From the NCBI GenBank assembly GCA_022822305.1, contig JAJEBY010000016.1, positions 744,001 to 808,000 of the forward strand: a stretch of DNA of 64,000 bases. The letters are read 5' to 3'. Both the position numbers and the translations under genes were made by a program. The DNA comes from Anaerolineae bacterium (GTDB lineage Bacteria > Chloroflexota > Anaerolineae > Aggregatilineales > Phototrophicaceae). Below are positions 1 to 10,377 of the stretch, in pieces. The notes below the pieces were generated by a model. The model worked only from the letters and a program-made list of their open reading frames with translations, was not told the DNA's origin and searched no databases. The number at the start of each line of letters is the position of its first letter. Position 1 is the stretch's first letter.

Positions 1-91
1 AGCCAAGGTCGAAAGCGGAAGCAATTTGGTCATCACCTTGCCCATCGACGACAGCATATACGGGAACATCACGGTAACGCCGGTGGAATAG
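1..91 (+). CDS. C-terminal fragment of a CDS entering from the left edge
   Basis: Open frame from position 2 (AKVESGSNLVITLPIDDSIYGNITVTPVE) ending at TAG 89-91; upstream part outside window. Confidence 0.5.
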   Translation, partial: AKVESGSNLVITLPIDDSIYGNITVTPVE

Positions 92-155
92 GCGCCAGGT
101 CTCTTGCTGATTCTGTGTGCCTATGCGTATGGCGACTACTGCTAAGGCTGCTCGG

Positions 156-1187
156 TCATAAGGAGGCTTTGGCAAATGGCAGCCCATCCTCCAAACGCTG
201 CAGCATATCGCTCTTTCGATCGTCGTCGAGGAATGAAAGCCGAACCGATTGACGAGCCAGTTCGGTAATCTCGTCGACGGTCAATCCGCATTTTTCGTGC
301 GCCCACACGTATTCGTCGATCAAGGTTGATTGATAGAGCGACGGCATATCCGCGGACAGCGCAACTTGCACGCCGCTTTCCAGCAGATCTCGAAGGGGAA
401 AGTTCGACAGCGTCTTTACCTTGCGGGTGCGCATGGCGCGCCCGAGCGAAACGATCAGCGGAATCTCCAAATTGCGGATGGATTGCAAGGCGGATTCATC
501 TTGAGCGATGCCCAGCGAGTCAGTCAATCTGTGCGGATTCAGAACTTCCAACGCCTCGGCAATGCCGGCAGGACCCAAATCGCTGCCAGCATTTGAAACT
601 GTGCGGACTTCTTTCTTGCGGGCTGTCGCGTACGCGCGCTTGAACTGACCTACTGGCTGCGCGTCGTCTCGGCCGAGCATCCCCAAAGCGACGACGTTGC
701 CGTTTCTCGCGCTGGCTCCCGTCACCCAACGCGCAACATCGTCGCCGGCGCGCGGGTTGTCGACAGGGATGCAGAATATCCATGCCATGTCCACTCCCCA
801 AGCGCGCAGGGCGCGGTCACGGCCATCGTTCAAGGCGTTGATGAAAACATCGATGTTCATTTTGCCGTTAGCCAAAAAGCGCGACGGCGCAACGCAGATT
901 TCGGCGTAACCGATATTTTGCTTATGAAGAGAAACGCCAACATCGTAGACGACGCGGGCGATATCTTCCGGATACATGACCCAACTGCCCGCGGCAGCGG
1001 CAATTTCGTCGAGTCGATCGTTATCAGGCGCCTCCAGAAGCGCGACCCAGTTATCGAAATCATCGACGGTTGCGGGCACACCATTCTGACGCGCAATCAT
1101 CAGCAGGCTATCGTTCACAAGAGCGCCGGTCAGTTGAAGATTCAAATCGACCTTGGGGATCGCCTGAACAAATTCACGAATACCCAT
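156..1187 (-). CDS. Adenosine deaminase-fold protein, predicted catalytically inactive
   Basis: 343 aa. Aligns by eye to ADA motifs (PKVDLNLQLTGAL, NAGSDLGPAGI, LSADMPSLYQSTLIDEY) but most metal and catalytic residues are substituted. Confidence 0.8.
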   Translation of the reverse strand: MGIREFVQAIPKVDLNLQLTGALVNDSLLMIARQNGVPATVDDFDNWVALLEAPDNDRLDEIAAAAGSWVMYPEDIARVVYDVGVSLHKQNIGYAEICVAPSRFLANGKMNIDVFINALNDGRDRALRAWGVDMAWIFCIPVDNPRAGDDVARWVTGASARNGNVVALGMLGRDDAQPVGQFKRAYATARKKEVRTVSNAGSDLGPAGIAEALEVLNPHRLTDSLGIAQDESALQSIRNLEIPLIVSLGRAMRTRKVKTLSNFPLRDLLESGVQVALSADMPSLYQSTLIDEYVWAHEKCGLTVDEITELARQSVRLSFLDDDRKSDMLQRLEDGLPFAKASL

Positions 1188-1263
1188 AGCTAATTCCCCG
1201 GATACAAATCAGATTTGCTGAAATACTCTTGCGCGCGGGCGATGAGTGCGTCCAATGGTCTAT

Positions 1264-2925
1264 TCAGGACAAATCACCGGATTCCACGCCGGAGTGAAGC
1301 GTGCCTTGCATTTGCGCTTTGGCGTCTCGAAAGGCTGCCGATGCCCGTACAAAGGTCGAAAACAACGGATGCGGGCGATTTGGCCGGCTCAAAAACTCGG
1401 GATGAAACTGACAGCCTAACATGAACGGGTGATCCTGCAATTCAGCGATTTCAACCAACACGCCATCGGGACTCAGTCCGCTGAAGCAGACGCCTCGGCG
1501 ATCAAAATGGTCTCGATAGTCGTTGTTAAACTCGAAGCGATGGCGATGTCGCTCGTTCACGGCCGACCGTTGATAGGCGTTGGCGGCAAGAGAACCCGGC
1601 ATCAACTCACAGGGATACTCGCCAAGGCGCATGGTACCGCCCATATCGGTAATGGCGCGTTGCTCCAGCATCAGATCAATGACAGGATGAGCCGTGCTGA
1701 CATCAAACTCGGAGCTATTGGCATCCTCCAAGCCTAGCACATTGCGCGCGAATTCTATACACATAACCTGCATGCCCAGGCACAGTCCTAGATAGGGTAC
1801 GCTGTTTTCTCGCGCGAATCTGGCGGCGGCGATTTTCCCTTCGATACCGCGGTAGCCGAAACCACCGGGCACAAGAATGCCGTCGAGTTCAAGCAACGCA
1901 TTGCTTGCTCTGCCTTTTTCCAGGTCGCCGGAATGAATCCATTTTATTTGAGCATCATTATCCAGATGGATTGCCGCATGAATTATGGATTCCTTAACTG
2001 ACATGTAGGCATCGTGAAGCTCGACGTATTTTCCTACGATGCCGATACGCAGTTTTTCTTTGACCCGGCGAGAGCGCGACACAATTTGACGCCACTCATG
2101 CAGGTCCGGAGCGCCCGCCTGCAGCTTGAATCGATCGAGAATATAATCGCCCAGGCCGGTTGCTTCGATCATCAGCGGAACGGCATAGATGTTGTCGGCC
2201 GTTTCCAGCGGGATCACGGCGCTTTCGTCAACATCACAAAAGAGCGCGATCTTGTTGATGATATCGTCATTGACGGGATGATCGGTGCGCGCAATGATGA
2301 CATTGGGCTGAATACCGATGCCGCGCAATTCTCGGACACTGTGCTGGGTGGGTTTGGTCTTCAATTCGTCGGTAGCGCCGATGTGCGGAAGGAAGGTCAC
2401 GTGAACGTACAGAGAGTCGCGGCGCGTTAGCTCGGTCCGCAATTGACGCAAAGCTTCCAGAAACGGCAAACTCTCGATGTCCCCGGCCGTGCCCCCGACC
2501 TCCACGATGACTATATCGGCATCCGTGCGCTTCGCCACCAGCTTGATGCAGCGCTTGATCTCGTTAGTGATATGCGGCACAACTTGAATGGTTCCGCCGA
2601 GGTAATCGCCCTTGCGTTCCTTTTCTATGACTGTGAGATAGACCTGCCCCGCAGTGACATTGGACAAGCGGCTGACGTTTTCATCAACGAAACGTTCATA
2701 GTGCCCGAGGTCGAGGTCAGTCTCCGCGCCGTCGGCGGTAACGAAGACCTCACCGTGCTGATAAGGACTCATGGTGCCGGGATCGACATTGAGATAGGGA
2801 TCAAGCTTCTGTATGGCAACCTTCAAGCCGCGAGCCTTGAGGATGCGGCCGATTGCAGCCACGGTCAATCCCTTGCCGACAGAACTCACCACGCCGCCAG
2901 TGCAAAAGATATACTTCGGCTTCAC
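1264..2925 (-). CDS. pyrG: CTP synthase
   Basis: 553 aa; KYIFCTGGVVSSVGKGLTVAAIGRILKARG N-terminus and GLCLGMQVM glutaminase motif. Confidence 0.98.
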   Translation of the reverse strand: MKPKYIFCTGGVVSSVGKGLTVAAIGRILKARGLKVAIQKLDPYLNVDPGTMSPYQHGEVFVTADGAETDLDLGHYERFVDENVSRLSNVTAGQVYLTVIEKERKGDYLGGTIQVVPHITNEIKRCIKLVAKRTDADIVIVEVGGTAGDIESLPFLEALRQLRTELTRRDSLYVHVTFLPHIGATDELKTKPTQHSVRELRGIGIQPNVIIARTDHPVNDDIINKIALFCDVDESAVIPLETADNIYAVPLMIEATGLGDYILDRFKLQAGAPDLHEWRQIVSRSRRVKEKLRIGIVGKYVELHDAYMSVKESIIHAAIHLDNDAQIKWIHSGDLEKGRASNALLELDGILVPGGFGYRGIEGKIAAARFARENSVPYLGLCLGMQVMCIEFARNVLGLEDANSSEFDVSTAHPVIDLMLEQRAITDMGGTMRLGEYPCELMPGSLAANAYQRSAVNERHRHRFEFNNDYRDHFDRRGVCFSGLSPDGVLVEIAELQDHPFMLGCQFHPEFLSRPNRPHPLFSTFVRASAAFRDAKAQMQGTLHSGVESGDLS

Positions 2926-3022
2926 CTTATTCCTTCCACGTTTGAATGCGATTCGGTGTCCACATCTGTTGACTCTATCAAAAAAGCTATACCCGTGCTT
3001 GCAGCAAAAGTGAGAATCTCAC

Positions 3023-3451
3023 CTACAAGATTTGAGACAAATCAGCCGCCGCTTTGCGCATATCCAGAAACATGAGACCGAGCTGCATGTCGTGTTTTAC
3101 GACGGCGGTCAGGACAGCCGCATCGTTGATGGATACCAATATCACTGAACCTGCGTCGCCCTTAATCACCACTTGATCCAGACTGCCGCGATCCAGTTCT
3201 GAAGCAATGCGTTCGCCCAGGCCGACCATCGCGGCGGTCATCGACGCCACTCGTTCATCGTTGAGTCCGTCGCTCAGACTCGAGGCGATGATAACACCTT
3301 CTATGCTTACGACAGCAGTGGCCTCGATATCAGGTTCCGCGTCCACCAGGGCGCTCAATTGAGCGGTGACGCGGTCCATTCGGCGCTTCGCATCCGCGCT
3401 CGCCAAATGATTCGTCGGCACTTGGGATGTCATAGGCGAAATCACTGCCAT
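3023..3451 (-). CDS. Roadblock/LC7 domain protein
   Basis: Sequence VTAQLSALVDAEPDIEATAVVSIEGVIIASSLSDGLNDERVASMTAAMVGLGERIASEL is typical of Roadblock/LC7. Start at internal ATG (MAVISPM) is inferred; ORF track extends to 3547. Confidence 0.8.
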   Translation of the reverse strand: MAVISPMTSQVPTNHLASADAKRRMDRVTAQLSALVDAEPDIEATAVVSIEGVIIASSLSDGLNDERVASMTAAMVGLGERIASELDRGSLDQVVIKGDAGSVILVSINDAAVLTAVVKHDMQLGLMFLDMRKAAADLSQIL

Positions 3452-3661
3452 TGTGAGGCGTCTCGCAAGAAAGTAATCTAGAATTAAACAGAGTAGGATT
3501 GAAAACTTGCCATAATGTGTCAAGTCTTTATCCATTATACTTGTCACAGTTCATTCGGCAAGCGAGGCGATGAAGAATTCAAAGCGTAGAACTGTCGTCG
3601 GTCAGTTTTACAGCGCTATCCGCCAGAATAGAACTCGCGTCACATACGCGAACGGACCGGA

Positions 3662-4663
3662 ATGATGAGTGAACAATACCAGGAAACGCAGCGCACGCGG
3701 CAGGTTCGGCAATCGACCACGCCGGTGCAGGACATTGCAGAACGCATTGCGAGCAGCGTCGGTCACGTCATCATCGGAAAAGACAACGAGATTCGGTTGA
3801 CAGTACTTGGATTGCTTTGTCGCGGGCATATCCTGCTTGAGGATATACCGGGCGTCGGCAAGACCATGATGGCAAAGTCGCTGGCGCGCGCTGTGGGCTG
3901 CACCTTTAACCGGATCCAGTTCACGCCCGACATGCTGCCGTCGGATATCACCGGCGTCTCGATCTACAATCCGAAGTCGCGCGAATTTGAGTTTCGCCCG
4001 GGCCCGATTATGGCGCAGATCGTCCTTGCCGATGAGATCAATCGCGCCACGCCCAAGACGCAGTCCGCATTGCTTGAGGCGATGGAAGAAGGGCAAATGA
4101 CGGTCGATGGCGTCACCTATCGGCTGAGCAATCCATTCTTGATCATGGCGACACAAAACCCAATTGAATATGAGGGCACCTTTCCTTTGCCGGAGGCTCA
4201 GCTCGATCGATTCTTGATTCGAATACAAATGGGTTACCCTCAACCTCAAGACGAATTGAAGATTCTTTCGGCACAACAATACCAGCATCCGATCAATAAC
4301 GTGCAGCAGGTCGTCAGCCTGCAGGAAATGCTGGCCGTGCAGCAGTTGATCAAGGACGTATACGTCGCCAACGAAGTCAAGCAGTACATTATCAATTTGA
4401 TCACGGCGTCTCGTCGGCACCCGGATGTTTATCTGGGCAGCAGCCCTCGTGGGTCCTTAAGCCTGTTCCGTACTGCCCAGGCGCGCGCAGCTATGAGCGG
4501 CCGGGATTTTGTCATCCCTGACGATGTCAAGGCGCTGGCCGAGGTTACGCTGGCTCATCGCATCATCGTCGGCCCGGCGGCGCGCATCAAGAACATCACC
4601 TCGCGAACGGTCGTGAAAGACATCCTGCAGACGACGCCGGTGCCGGGCGCCTCGGTACGTTAA
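3662..4663 (+). CDS. MoxR-family AAA+ ATPase
   Basis: Walker [17 protein letters not shown], Walker [31 protein letters not shown]. Confidence 0.95.
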   Translation: MMSEQYQETQRTRQVRQSTTPVQDIAERIASSVGHVIIGKDNEIRLTVLGLLCRGHILLEDIPGVGKTMMAKSLARAVGCTFNRIQFTPDMLPSDITGVSIYNPKSREFEFRPGPIMAQIVLADEINRATPKTQSALLEAMEEGQMTVDGVTYRLSNPFLIMATQNPIEYEGTFPLPEAQLDRFLIRIQMGYPQPQDELKILSAQQYQHPINNVQQVVSLQEMLAVQQLIKDVYVANEVKQYIINLITASRRHPDVYLGSSPRGSLSLFRTAQARAAMSGRDFVIPDDVKALAEVTLAHRIIVGPAARIKNITSRTVVKDILQTTPVPGASVR

Positions 4664-4669
4664 GGCGTC

Positions 4670-5923
4670 ATGCCAAATCGACGCAATGTTCTATATGTAT
4701 TGATGATAATCAGCTTGCTGGCCGGACTTTTGACGGGGCGCCAGCAGCTTTTCAACCTCACTTACCTGATCGCGCTGCTGCTGCTGCTGTCGCTGGCATG
4801 GACGCAATTGTCATTGCGCGGCATTGGCTTGCGGCGCGCGACGCGGTCGCGTCGGTCGCAAGTGGGGCGCGTATTTCGCGAGACCTTCAGCGTACGAAAT
4901 ATTGGCATACTGCCCAAACTTTGGCTGGAAATCGTCGATCACTCCACTTTGCCCGGTCACAACGCCAGTCAAGTGGCGCCTCTGCTGGTTGGGCGCGCCG
5001 AAAACAGCTGGGAAGCGGAGACTACTTGCGCTGTCCGCGGAGAGTTTCAGCTGGGACCCATTACCGTTGTCAGCAGTGATCCCTTTGGTTTTTTTCGGTC
5101 GCCACGACGCGTCGGCGCATCGGAGAAGCTCATCGTGTATCCGTTGACCGTGGAGATAAACCAGGTTTTGCTGCCAATCGGTCTGTTGTCGGGCGGGGAC
5201 GCGCAGAGACGTCTGACTCATCAGATTACCACCAACGCCAGCAGCGTGCGCGATTATGTGCCGGGGGATACGATGAATCGCATCCATTGGCGCACGACGG
5301 CCCGCACCGGCAATCTGATGGTCAAGGAATTTGAGCTGGATCCCCTGGTGGATATCTGGCTGTTCAGCGATTTTTCCGCGGATTCGTTATACGAAGATCC
5401 GTCGATGAAGCGCGCGCGCGAATTGAGGCAATCCGGCGTAGCGCATAGTCAAGTACTCCCGTCGACTGAAGAATACGGCGTGGTCATCGCAGCATCATTG
5501 GCGAAGCACTTCATCGATAGCGAGCGCGTGGTGGGATATGCGGCTTACATTCCTTATCGTCAGGTGTTTCAACCTGATCGAGGCAACCGACAGCTGGCGC
5601 GCATATTCGAGGCATTGGCGGTCGCGCGCAGCACATCGAATCACTCATTGCGTGAGACGCTTTCGCTGGAAACGCCGAATTTCACGCGAGGCACGACGCT
5701 GATGATCATTACTGCTTCGTTGGATCCGCGCTGGATCGAACAAGCGCAGATCTTGATGCGGCGCGGCATACGACCGATCTGCGTGTTTGTGGATCCGCAG
5801 TCGTTCAATACGCAGCTCGATTCGTCCTCGATCCGCGGAATGTTACAATTGGCCAAGATCCCGACCTTGTTGGTTGGGAAAGGCGATGATTTGTCCGCAG
5901 CTTTGGAGCAGCGACCGATGTAA
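4670..5923 (+). CDS. DUF58 domain protein
   Basis: VRDYVPGDTMNRIHWRTTARTGNLMVKEFE motif; adjacent to MoxR. Confidence 0.93.
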   Translation: MPNRRNVLYVLMIISLLAGLLTGRQQLFNLTYLIALLLLLSLAWTQLSLRGIGLRRATRSRRSQVGRVFRETFSVRNIGILPKLWLEIVDHSTLPGHNASQVAPLLVGRAENSWEAETTCAVRGEFQLGPITVVSSDPFGFFRSPRRVGASEKLIVYPLTVEINQVLLPIGLLSGGDAQRRLTHQITTNASSVRDYVPGDTMNRIHWRTTARTGNLMVKEFELDPLVDIWLFSDFSADSLYEDPSMKRARELRQSGVAHSQVLPSTEEYGVVIAASLAKHFIDSERVVGYAAYIPYRQVFQPDRGNRQLARIFEALAVARSTSNHSLRETLSLETPNFTRGTTLMIITASLDPRWIEQAQILMRRGIRPICVFVDPQSFNTQLDSSSIRGMLQLAKIPTLLVGKGDDLSAALEQRPM

Positions 5924-6009
5924 CGCGCAAGCGAGCCTTGGAAAGTATGACTGTTCCGTACTTATGGCGGTGCTTGCGCTGAGCTTGAGCAGGCGAAGGA
6001 GAAGATAGA

Positions 6010-7155
6010 ATGACCGAAACTTTCGACGCAATCGTTCTGGGAGCGGGGGCCATGGGCAGCGCCGCAGCATACTACCTCAGCCGGCGGCGTCAAAAGGTGC
6101 TGCTGCTGGAGCAATTCGAAATCGATCATCGACGGGGCAGTTCTTACGGTTATTCCCGCATCATTCGATATTCGTACGATCATCCGGAATATGTGGACTT
6201 GGCCAAAGATACCTATCCGATGTGGTTTGCGCTTGAAGACGCGCTGGGCGAAACGCTGGTGGTCAAGACGGGCGGCATAGACTTTGGACCGGCGACAGAC
6301 GAAACCCTGCAAGCATCAATCGGATCAGTCAAGCAGTCCGGCCTCGACCATGAACTGCTGGATCCAAAAGAAGCTGAGCAGCGCTTCCCGCAATTCAAGT
6401 TCAATGATGATTTCCAGGTTCTGTACCAGCCGGATAGCGGCTACGTGAGCGCCTCAAAAGCCGTGCTTGGGCATATCAGATTAGCCAAGCGGCATGGCGC
6501 AGTCGTCAAGGCAAATACGCCGGTTGCGGAGATCTCGATGAACGGCAAGGGCGCAAGCGTGAAGACGGCGAATGAGACGTATGCTGCGGGGATGCTCCTG
6601 GTGACGGCGGGCTCTTGGGCAAAGTCGCTGCTGCGGCAGATTGGCATTGACCTTCCATTGACGCCCTTGAGATGCCAACTGAATTTCGTTGAGACCAATG
6701 GCAATGCCAACTTCGAAGCTGAGAACTGCCCGGTGTGGATCGCTCACGTCAGGGGGCTGTTTCCTGAAGCGCTGTATGGTATTCCTTCACATCATGGGAC
6801 GGGTTTCAAAGCGGCCTTTCACGGCGGGCCGCCAGTTGCTCATCCTTCGCAGGTGGATTACAGGCCGGATCCGGAGAACTTCGCCCAGGTACAAGCCTTC
6901 TTGCGCGCGCATATCCCGGCAATCGCTGATGAACCGCTGAAGGAGAGTCGCATCTGCTTGTATACGCAAACACCGGACGAGCATTTCATCGTGGACAAGC
7001 ATCCGGCACACGATCACGTGGTCATTGGCGCCGGCTTCAGCGGTCACGGATTCAAGTTCAGCACTATCATCGGCAAGATGCTGAGTGACATTGCCCTGGA
7101 TGGCGCGACGATCCACAACGACCGACTGTTCAAGATGGATCGCTTCCTGGCGTGA
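6010..7155 (+). CDS. solA: FAD-dependent sarcosine / N-methyl-L-tryptophan oxidase family protein
   Basis: GAGAMGSAAAYYLSRR dinucleotide fold; RICLYTQTPDEHFIVDKHP with the Cys used for covalent flavin in MSOX/MTOX; GAGFSGHGFKFS. Confidence 0.88.
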   Translation: MTETFDAIVLGAGAMGSAAAYYLSRRRQKVLLLEQFEIDHRRGSSYGYSRIIRYSYDHPEYVDLAKDTYPMWFALEDALGETLVVKTGGIDFGPATDETLQASIGSVKQSGLDHELLDPKEAEQRFPQFKFNDDFQVLYQPDSGYVSASKAVLGHIRLAKRHGAVVKANTPVAEISMNGKGASVKTANETYAAGMLLVTAGSWAKSLLRQIGIDLPLTPLRCQLNFVETNGNANFEAENCPVWIAHVRGLFPEALYGIPSHHGTGFKAAFHGGPPVAHPSQVDYRPDPENFAQVQAFLRAHIPAIADEPLKESRICLYTQTPDEHFIVDKHPAHDHVVIGAGFSGHGFKFSTIIGKMLSDIALDGATIHNDRLFKMDRFLA

Positions 7156-7825
7156 ACGTCCACCATTGATAGTCGCCGACCTTCGAGAATCCGTTGTCAA
7201 TCAGCAATTCCCGTGCCGGTGAATCGGTCTCGTTGATGAGGGCGCCGATCGTATGGGCGTCATTTGCTTGCGCACGCGCCATCGCCGCCTGGATCATCTC
7301 GACAGTGAGATGACCTTCGATCCAGATGCCGCGATATCCCAGCGTGTTTACCGAGACTAAATTGTCAACCGGAATGGCTGAAGCTTTGCCTGTAGCAGTG
7401 ATATCGTCGCAAACATAGAGACCAAATCGTCGTGGACACTGCTTGTAGCCGCAGCGCGTCATCAAGGCTTGCATGGCGGCATTCTCGATTCTCACCAGCG
7501 CGCGCGCTTGATATACACGAAGCGATTGAGCCATCCGGTTGCATACCCGGACGAGGCTCGCGCCGAGTCCGACGCCCCGAGCCGATGCGGCCACCGCGAG
7601 CAGATCGAATTCAAGGCGCAACTGACCGCCAGACGATCGCGTGAGGAAGCAGTCGGCGAATCCACAAACGGTTCCCGCGCAGTCAGCAACAAGAGTGTAG
7701 TTGCGCCCGCTTTGCAGCACCTGACGGATATGCCCGGGATCGTAAGCATGACCGAATGATGTCGTGGCGAGCCCGGCGATCGCGGCCGAGTCGCCTGACA
7801 ATGCCGGGCGGATGATAGCCTTCAT
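7130..7825 (-). CDS. GNAT family N-acetyltransferase
   Basis: DLLAVAASARGVGLGASLVRVCNRMA acetyl-CoA-binding motif. Start taken at MKAIIRP; ORF extends to 7870. Convergent 26-bp overlap with the solA-like gene. Confidence 0.75.
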   Translation of the reverse strand: MKAIIRPALSGDSAAIAGLATTSFGHAYDPGHIRQVLQSGRNYTLVADCAGTVCGFADCFLTRSSGGQLRLEFDLLAVAASARGVGLGASLVRVCNRMAQSLRVYQARALVRIENAAMQALMTRCGYKQCPRRFGLYVCDDITATGKASAIPVDNLVSVNTLGYRGIWIEGHLTVEMIQAAMARAQANDAHTIGALINETDSPARELLIDNGFSKVGDYQWWTFTPGSDPS

Positions 7826-7886
7826 TGATTTTTCACCGGTCGAGCCACATAATCTGATCTTGTACGACATTTGCGGAAGCGACGGG

Positions 7887-9509
7887 GTGGGCGCGGATTT
7901 GGACGCAGCAGCCGAATCTACACGACTGAATAGACGTTATCTCTACATTATCGCCTTTACCGGCGGCATGACCACCCTGGCGGTTGAGCTGTCGGCATCG
8001 CGATTGTTGGGCAACGTCTTTGGCAACAGCAATCTGGTATGGGCGAACGTGATCGGATTGATGCTGCTGTACTTGACGGTCGGCTACTTCATTGGCGGCC
8101 GTATCGCCGATCGATCGCCACGGTCGAGTCTGCTGCTGAAGATAGTGATCTGGTCCGCGTTTCTGTGCGCGCTGATACCCATCGTTTCACGGCCGGTGGC
8201 GACGATGGCCGCCGAGGCGGTTTTCGGCGCCGAGGCCGCCCTGGCGTTGGGCTCGTTCCTGTCGATTCTTGTGCTGTTTTCCGTGCCTGTGACTATGCTG
8301 GGAACGATCTCGCCATTCGTGATTCGGCTGGCGGTGAATCGTGTAGAAGAATCGGGAAAAGTCGCCGGTCAAGTATACGCTATCAGCACCCTGGGCAGCC
8401 TGGTCGGGACTTTTCTGCCGGTGCTCTGGCTGATTCCCGAGATCGGCACATTCCGGACGTTTCTGCTGTTTGCTGGAATCTTGTATGCCATCGCCTTGAT
8501 TGGCGCGCTGCGCACGTCGGGCAGGTCGGCATTGAAATATCTTTGGATGCCGGCGCTGATCGCCCTGCTGGCCATGGAATTGCTCGATGGCCCCCTGCGG
8601 CCGCCGCCGGCCAGCGCCATGCTGCTCGCTGAGGACGAGAGCGCTTACAACTATATCCAGGTGCAGGAAGACGCGGCCGGCAATCGATATCTGTATCTGA
8701 ACGAAGGTCAGGGCGTTCACAGTCAGTGGCACGAATCGGAAGTCTTCTTCGGCGGCACCTGGGATTACTTTCTGGCTGCCCCATACTTCAATGCGCCGCC
8801 TTTCCACGCTGAAGACGTATCATCCCTGCTGTTGATTGGATTGGCGGCGGGCACGATACCACGTCAGTACACTGCGGTTTACGGCGACATTCATATGGAC
8901 GGCATCGAAATTGATCCAGCCATTGTCGATATTGGCGCTTCATACTTTGACATGACTGCTGACTTGATGCCGAGCCTGACCCGCCATATCGGCGACGGGC
9001 GCTACTTGCTCAATCAGATGAATCGTCGCTATTCGGTCGTCGCGGTTGACGCCTATCGCCCGCCGTATATTCCCTGGCATCTGACGACTGGCGAGTTCTT
9101 CCGCGAAGTCAAGACGCGCCTTGCGAACAACGGCGTTGTTGTGATCAATGTGGGACGGACTGATACGGATCGCCGCCTGGTGGACAGCCTGGCCAAGACG
9201 ATGTCGCTGGTCTTTCCCAGCGTGCACGCGATTGATGTGCCACAATCATTCAACACCATTCTTGTCGGCACGGTACAGGAGACCTCACCGGACAACCTGC
9301 GCGCCAACCTGATGCACAAAAGCGATTCGGTCGATCCCAGGCTTTATGAGATCATCGAACGCGCTGCCCAACAGATTGTGGCTTTGGGCGATAGCGACGT
9401 GATTTTCACCGATGACCGCGCGCCCGTGGAGACCCTGGTCGATTCGATTGTGCTCAACTTTTTGCTGTCTGGACGCGCCGACGAATTCCGCATCAACGAT
9501 GAATCCTAA
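7887..9509 (+). CDS. Fused membrane domain / spermidine synthase-like protein
   Basis: N-terminal multi-TM region (GGMTTLAVELSASRLLGNVFGNSN), C-terminal spermidine-synthase-like domain (IGLAAGTIPRQY, DGIEIDPAIVDIG, VVAVDAYRPPYIPWHLTTGEFF). Start uncertain: ORF opens at 7764, GTG at 7887 avoids overlap with the divergent GNAT gene. Confidence 0.82.
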   Translation: MGADLDAAAESTRLNRRYLYIIAFTGGMTTLAVELSASRLLGNVFGNSNLVWANVIGLMLLYLTVGYFIGGRIADRSPRSSLLLKIVIWSAFLCALIPIVSRPVATMAAEAVFGAEAALALGSFLSILVLFSVPVTMLGTISPFVIRLAVNRVEESGKVAGQVYAISTLGSLVGTFLPVLWLIPEIGTFRTFLLFAGILYAIALIGALRTSGRSALKYLWMPALIALLAMELLDGPLRPPPASAMLLAEDESAYNYIQVQEDAAGNRYLYLNEGQGVHSQWHESEVFFGGTWDYFLAAPYFNAPPFHAEDVSSLLLIGLAAGTIPRQYTAVYGDIHMDGIEIDPAIVDIGASYFDMTADLMPSLTRHIGDGRYLLNQMNRRYSVVAVDAYRPPYIPWHLTTGEFFREVKTRLANNGVVVINVGRTDTDRRLVDSLAKTMSLVFPSVHAIDVPQSFNTILVGTVQETSPDNLRANLMHKSDSVDPRLYEIIERAAQQIVALGDSDVIFTDDRAPVETLVDSIVLNFLLSGRADEFRINDES

Positions 9510-10212
9510 AGCCGCCTCTCACGTTTTGGCGCAGGTCTACTTCATCTTGGCTTTGCCGTTGCTATTGATGATCGGCGCGGCCCGGCTGGCGCTGACCCAT
9601 GAGTTTCTGAGATTCGAGTACACCAGGCCGGGCTTCCCCGCGGATGCTTACGGGCTGTCAATCCATGATCGCCTGGCGCTGGGCAACTTTGCCATCGATT
9701 TTCTCTTCAATGGCGAGGACATCGCTTATCTGGCCGAACTGCGCCTGCCGATCGACAAGTGTTGGCGGGCGCCTGCTGATGCGACGGATTGTACCATGTT
9801 CAATGAAAGCGAACTACGACACATGAGCGATGTCAAGGAGATCGCGAGCCTCGCCTTTTCGCTGACTGCGGGCTTGCTCATTGTGGCGCTATTGATTGTC
9901 GCAGCCGCGTGTCGATCACGGTGCTATCTCCGATCAGTTAATCGCGGCGTTTTCCTCGGTTGCGTGTTGACGCTTGGGCTGCTGGCGACTGCGTTGGTCT
10001 CGGTGACGGTTGCCTGGGATCGCATGTTTGACGCCTTTCACGAGCTGTTCTTCGCGGCAGGAACCTGGCGCTTCCCCTATTCAGATACCTTGATTCGTCT
10101 TTATCCGGAACAGCTATTCGTTGACGCCTCAATTCTGATTGCGGCGCTGATGACTGCCGGCGCCCTGGTTTTGCTCCTGATCAATGGGCGATTGACGAGG
10201 CTTCTTCCATAG
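9499..10212 (+). CDS. DUF1461 / TIGR01906-like integral membrane protein
   Basis: Four predicted TM helices and ELRHMSDVKEI motif; ATG at 9499 overlaps the preceding stop by 11 nt. Confidence 0.7.
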   Translation: MNPKAASHVLAQVYFILALPLLLMIGAARLALTHEFLRFEYTRPGFPADAYGLSIHDRLALGNFAIDFLFNGEDIAYLAELRLPIDKCWRAPADATDCTMFNESELRHMSDVKEIASLAFSLTAGLLIVALLIVAAACRSRCYLRSVNRGVFLGCVLTLGLLATALVSVTVAWDRMFDAFHELFFAAGTWRFPYSDTLIRLYPEQLFVDASILIAALMTAGALVLLLINGRLTRLLP

Positions 10213-10377
10213 CCGTCATTTGTATCCGCGGCAAGGCGCTATCCATAGGCTAAACGTCAGCGCAGAGTGACACGATCGGCGAGGAGTTCAGCATTCTAAA
10301 ATGGGCAGCCGTGTACTAAGCTAATTGCGGAAAATCGCAAGAATACAATCCAGACCGCGAATGAAGGAGGGAAGAGC

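Noticed and set aside
7130-7155. Convergent overlap of the solA-like and GNAT genes as a regulatory antisense pair
   Set aside because: 26-bp convergent overlaps are common in compact genomes and carry no further signal here.
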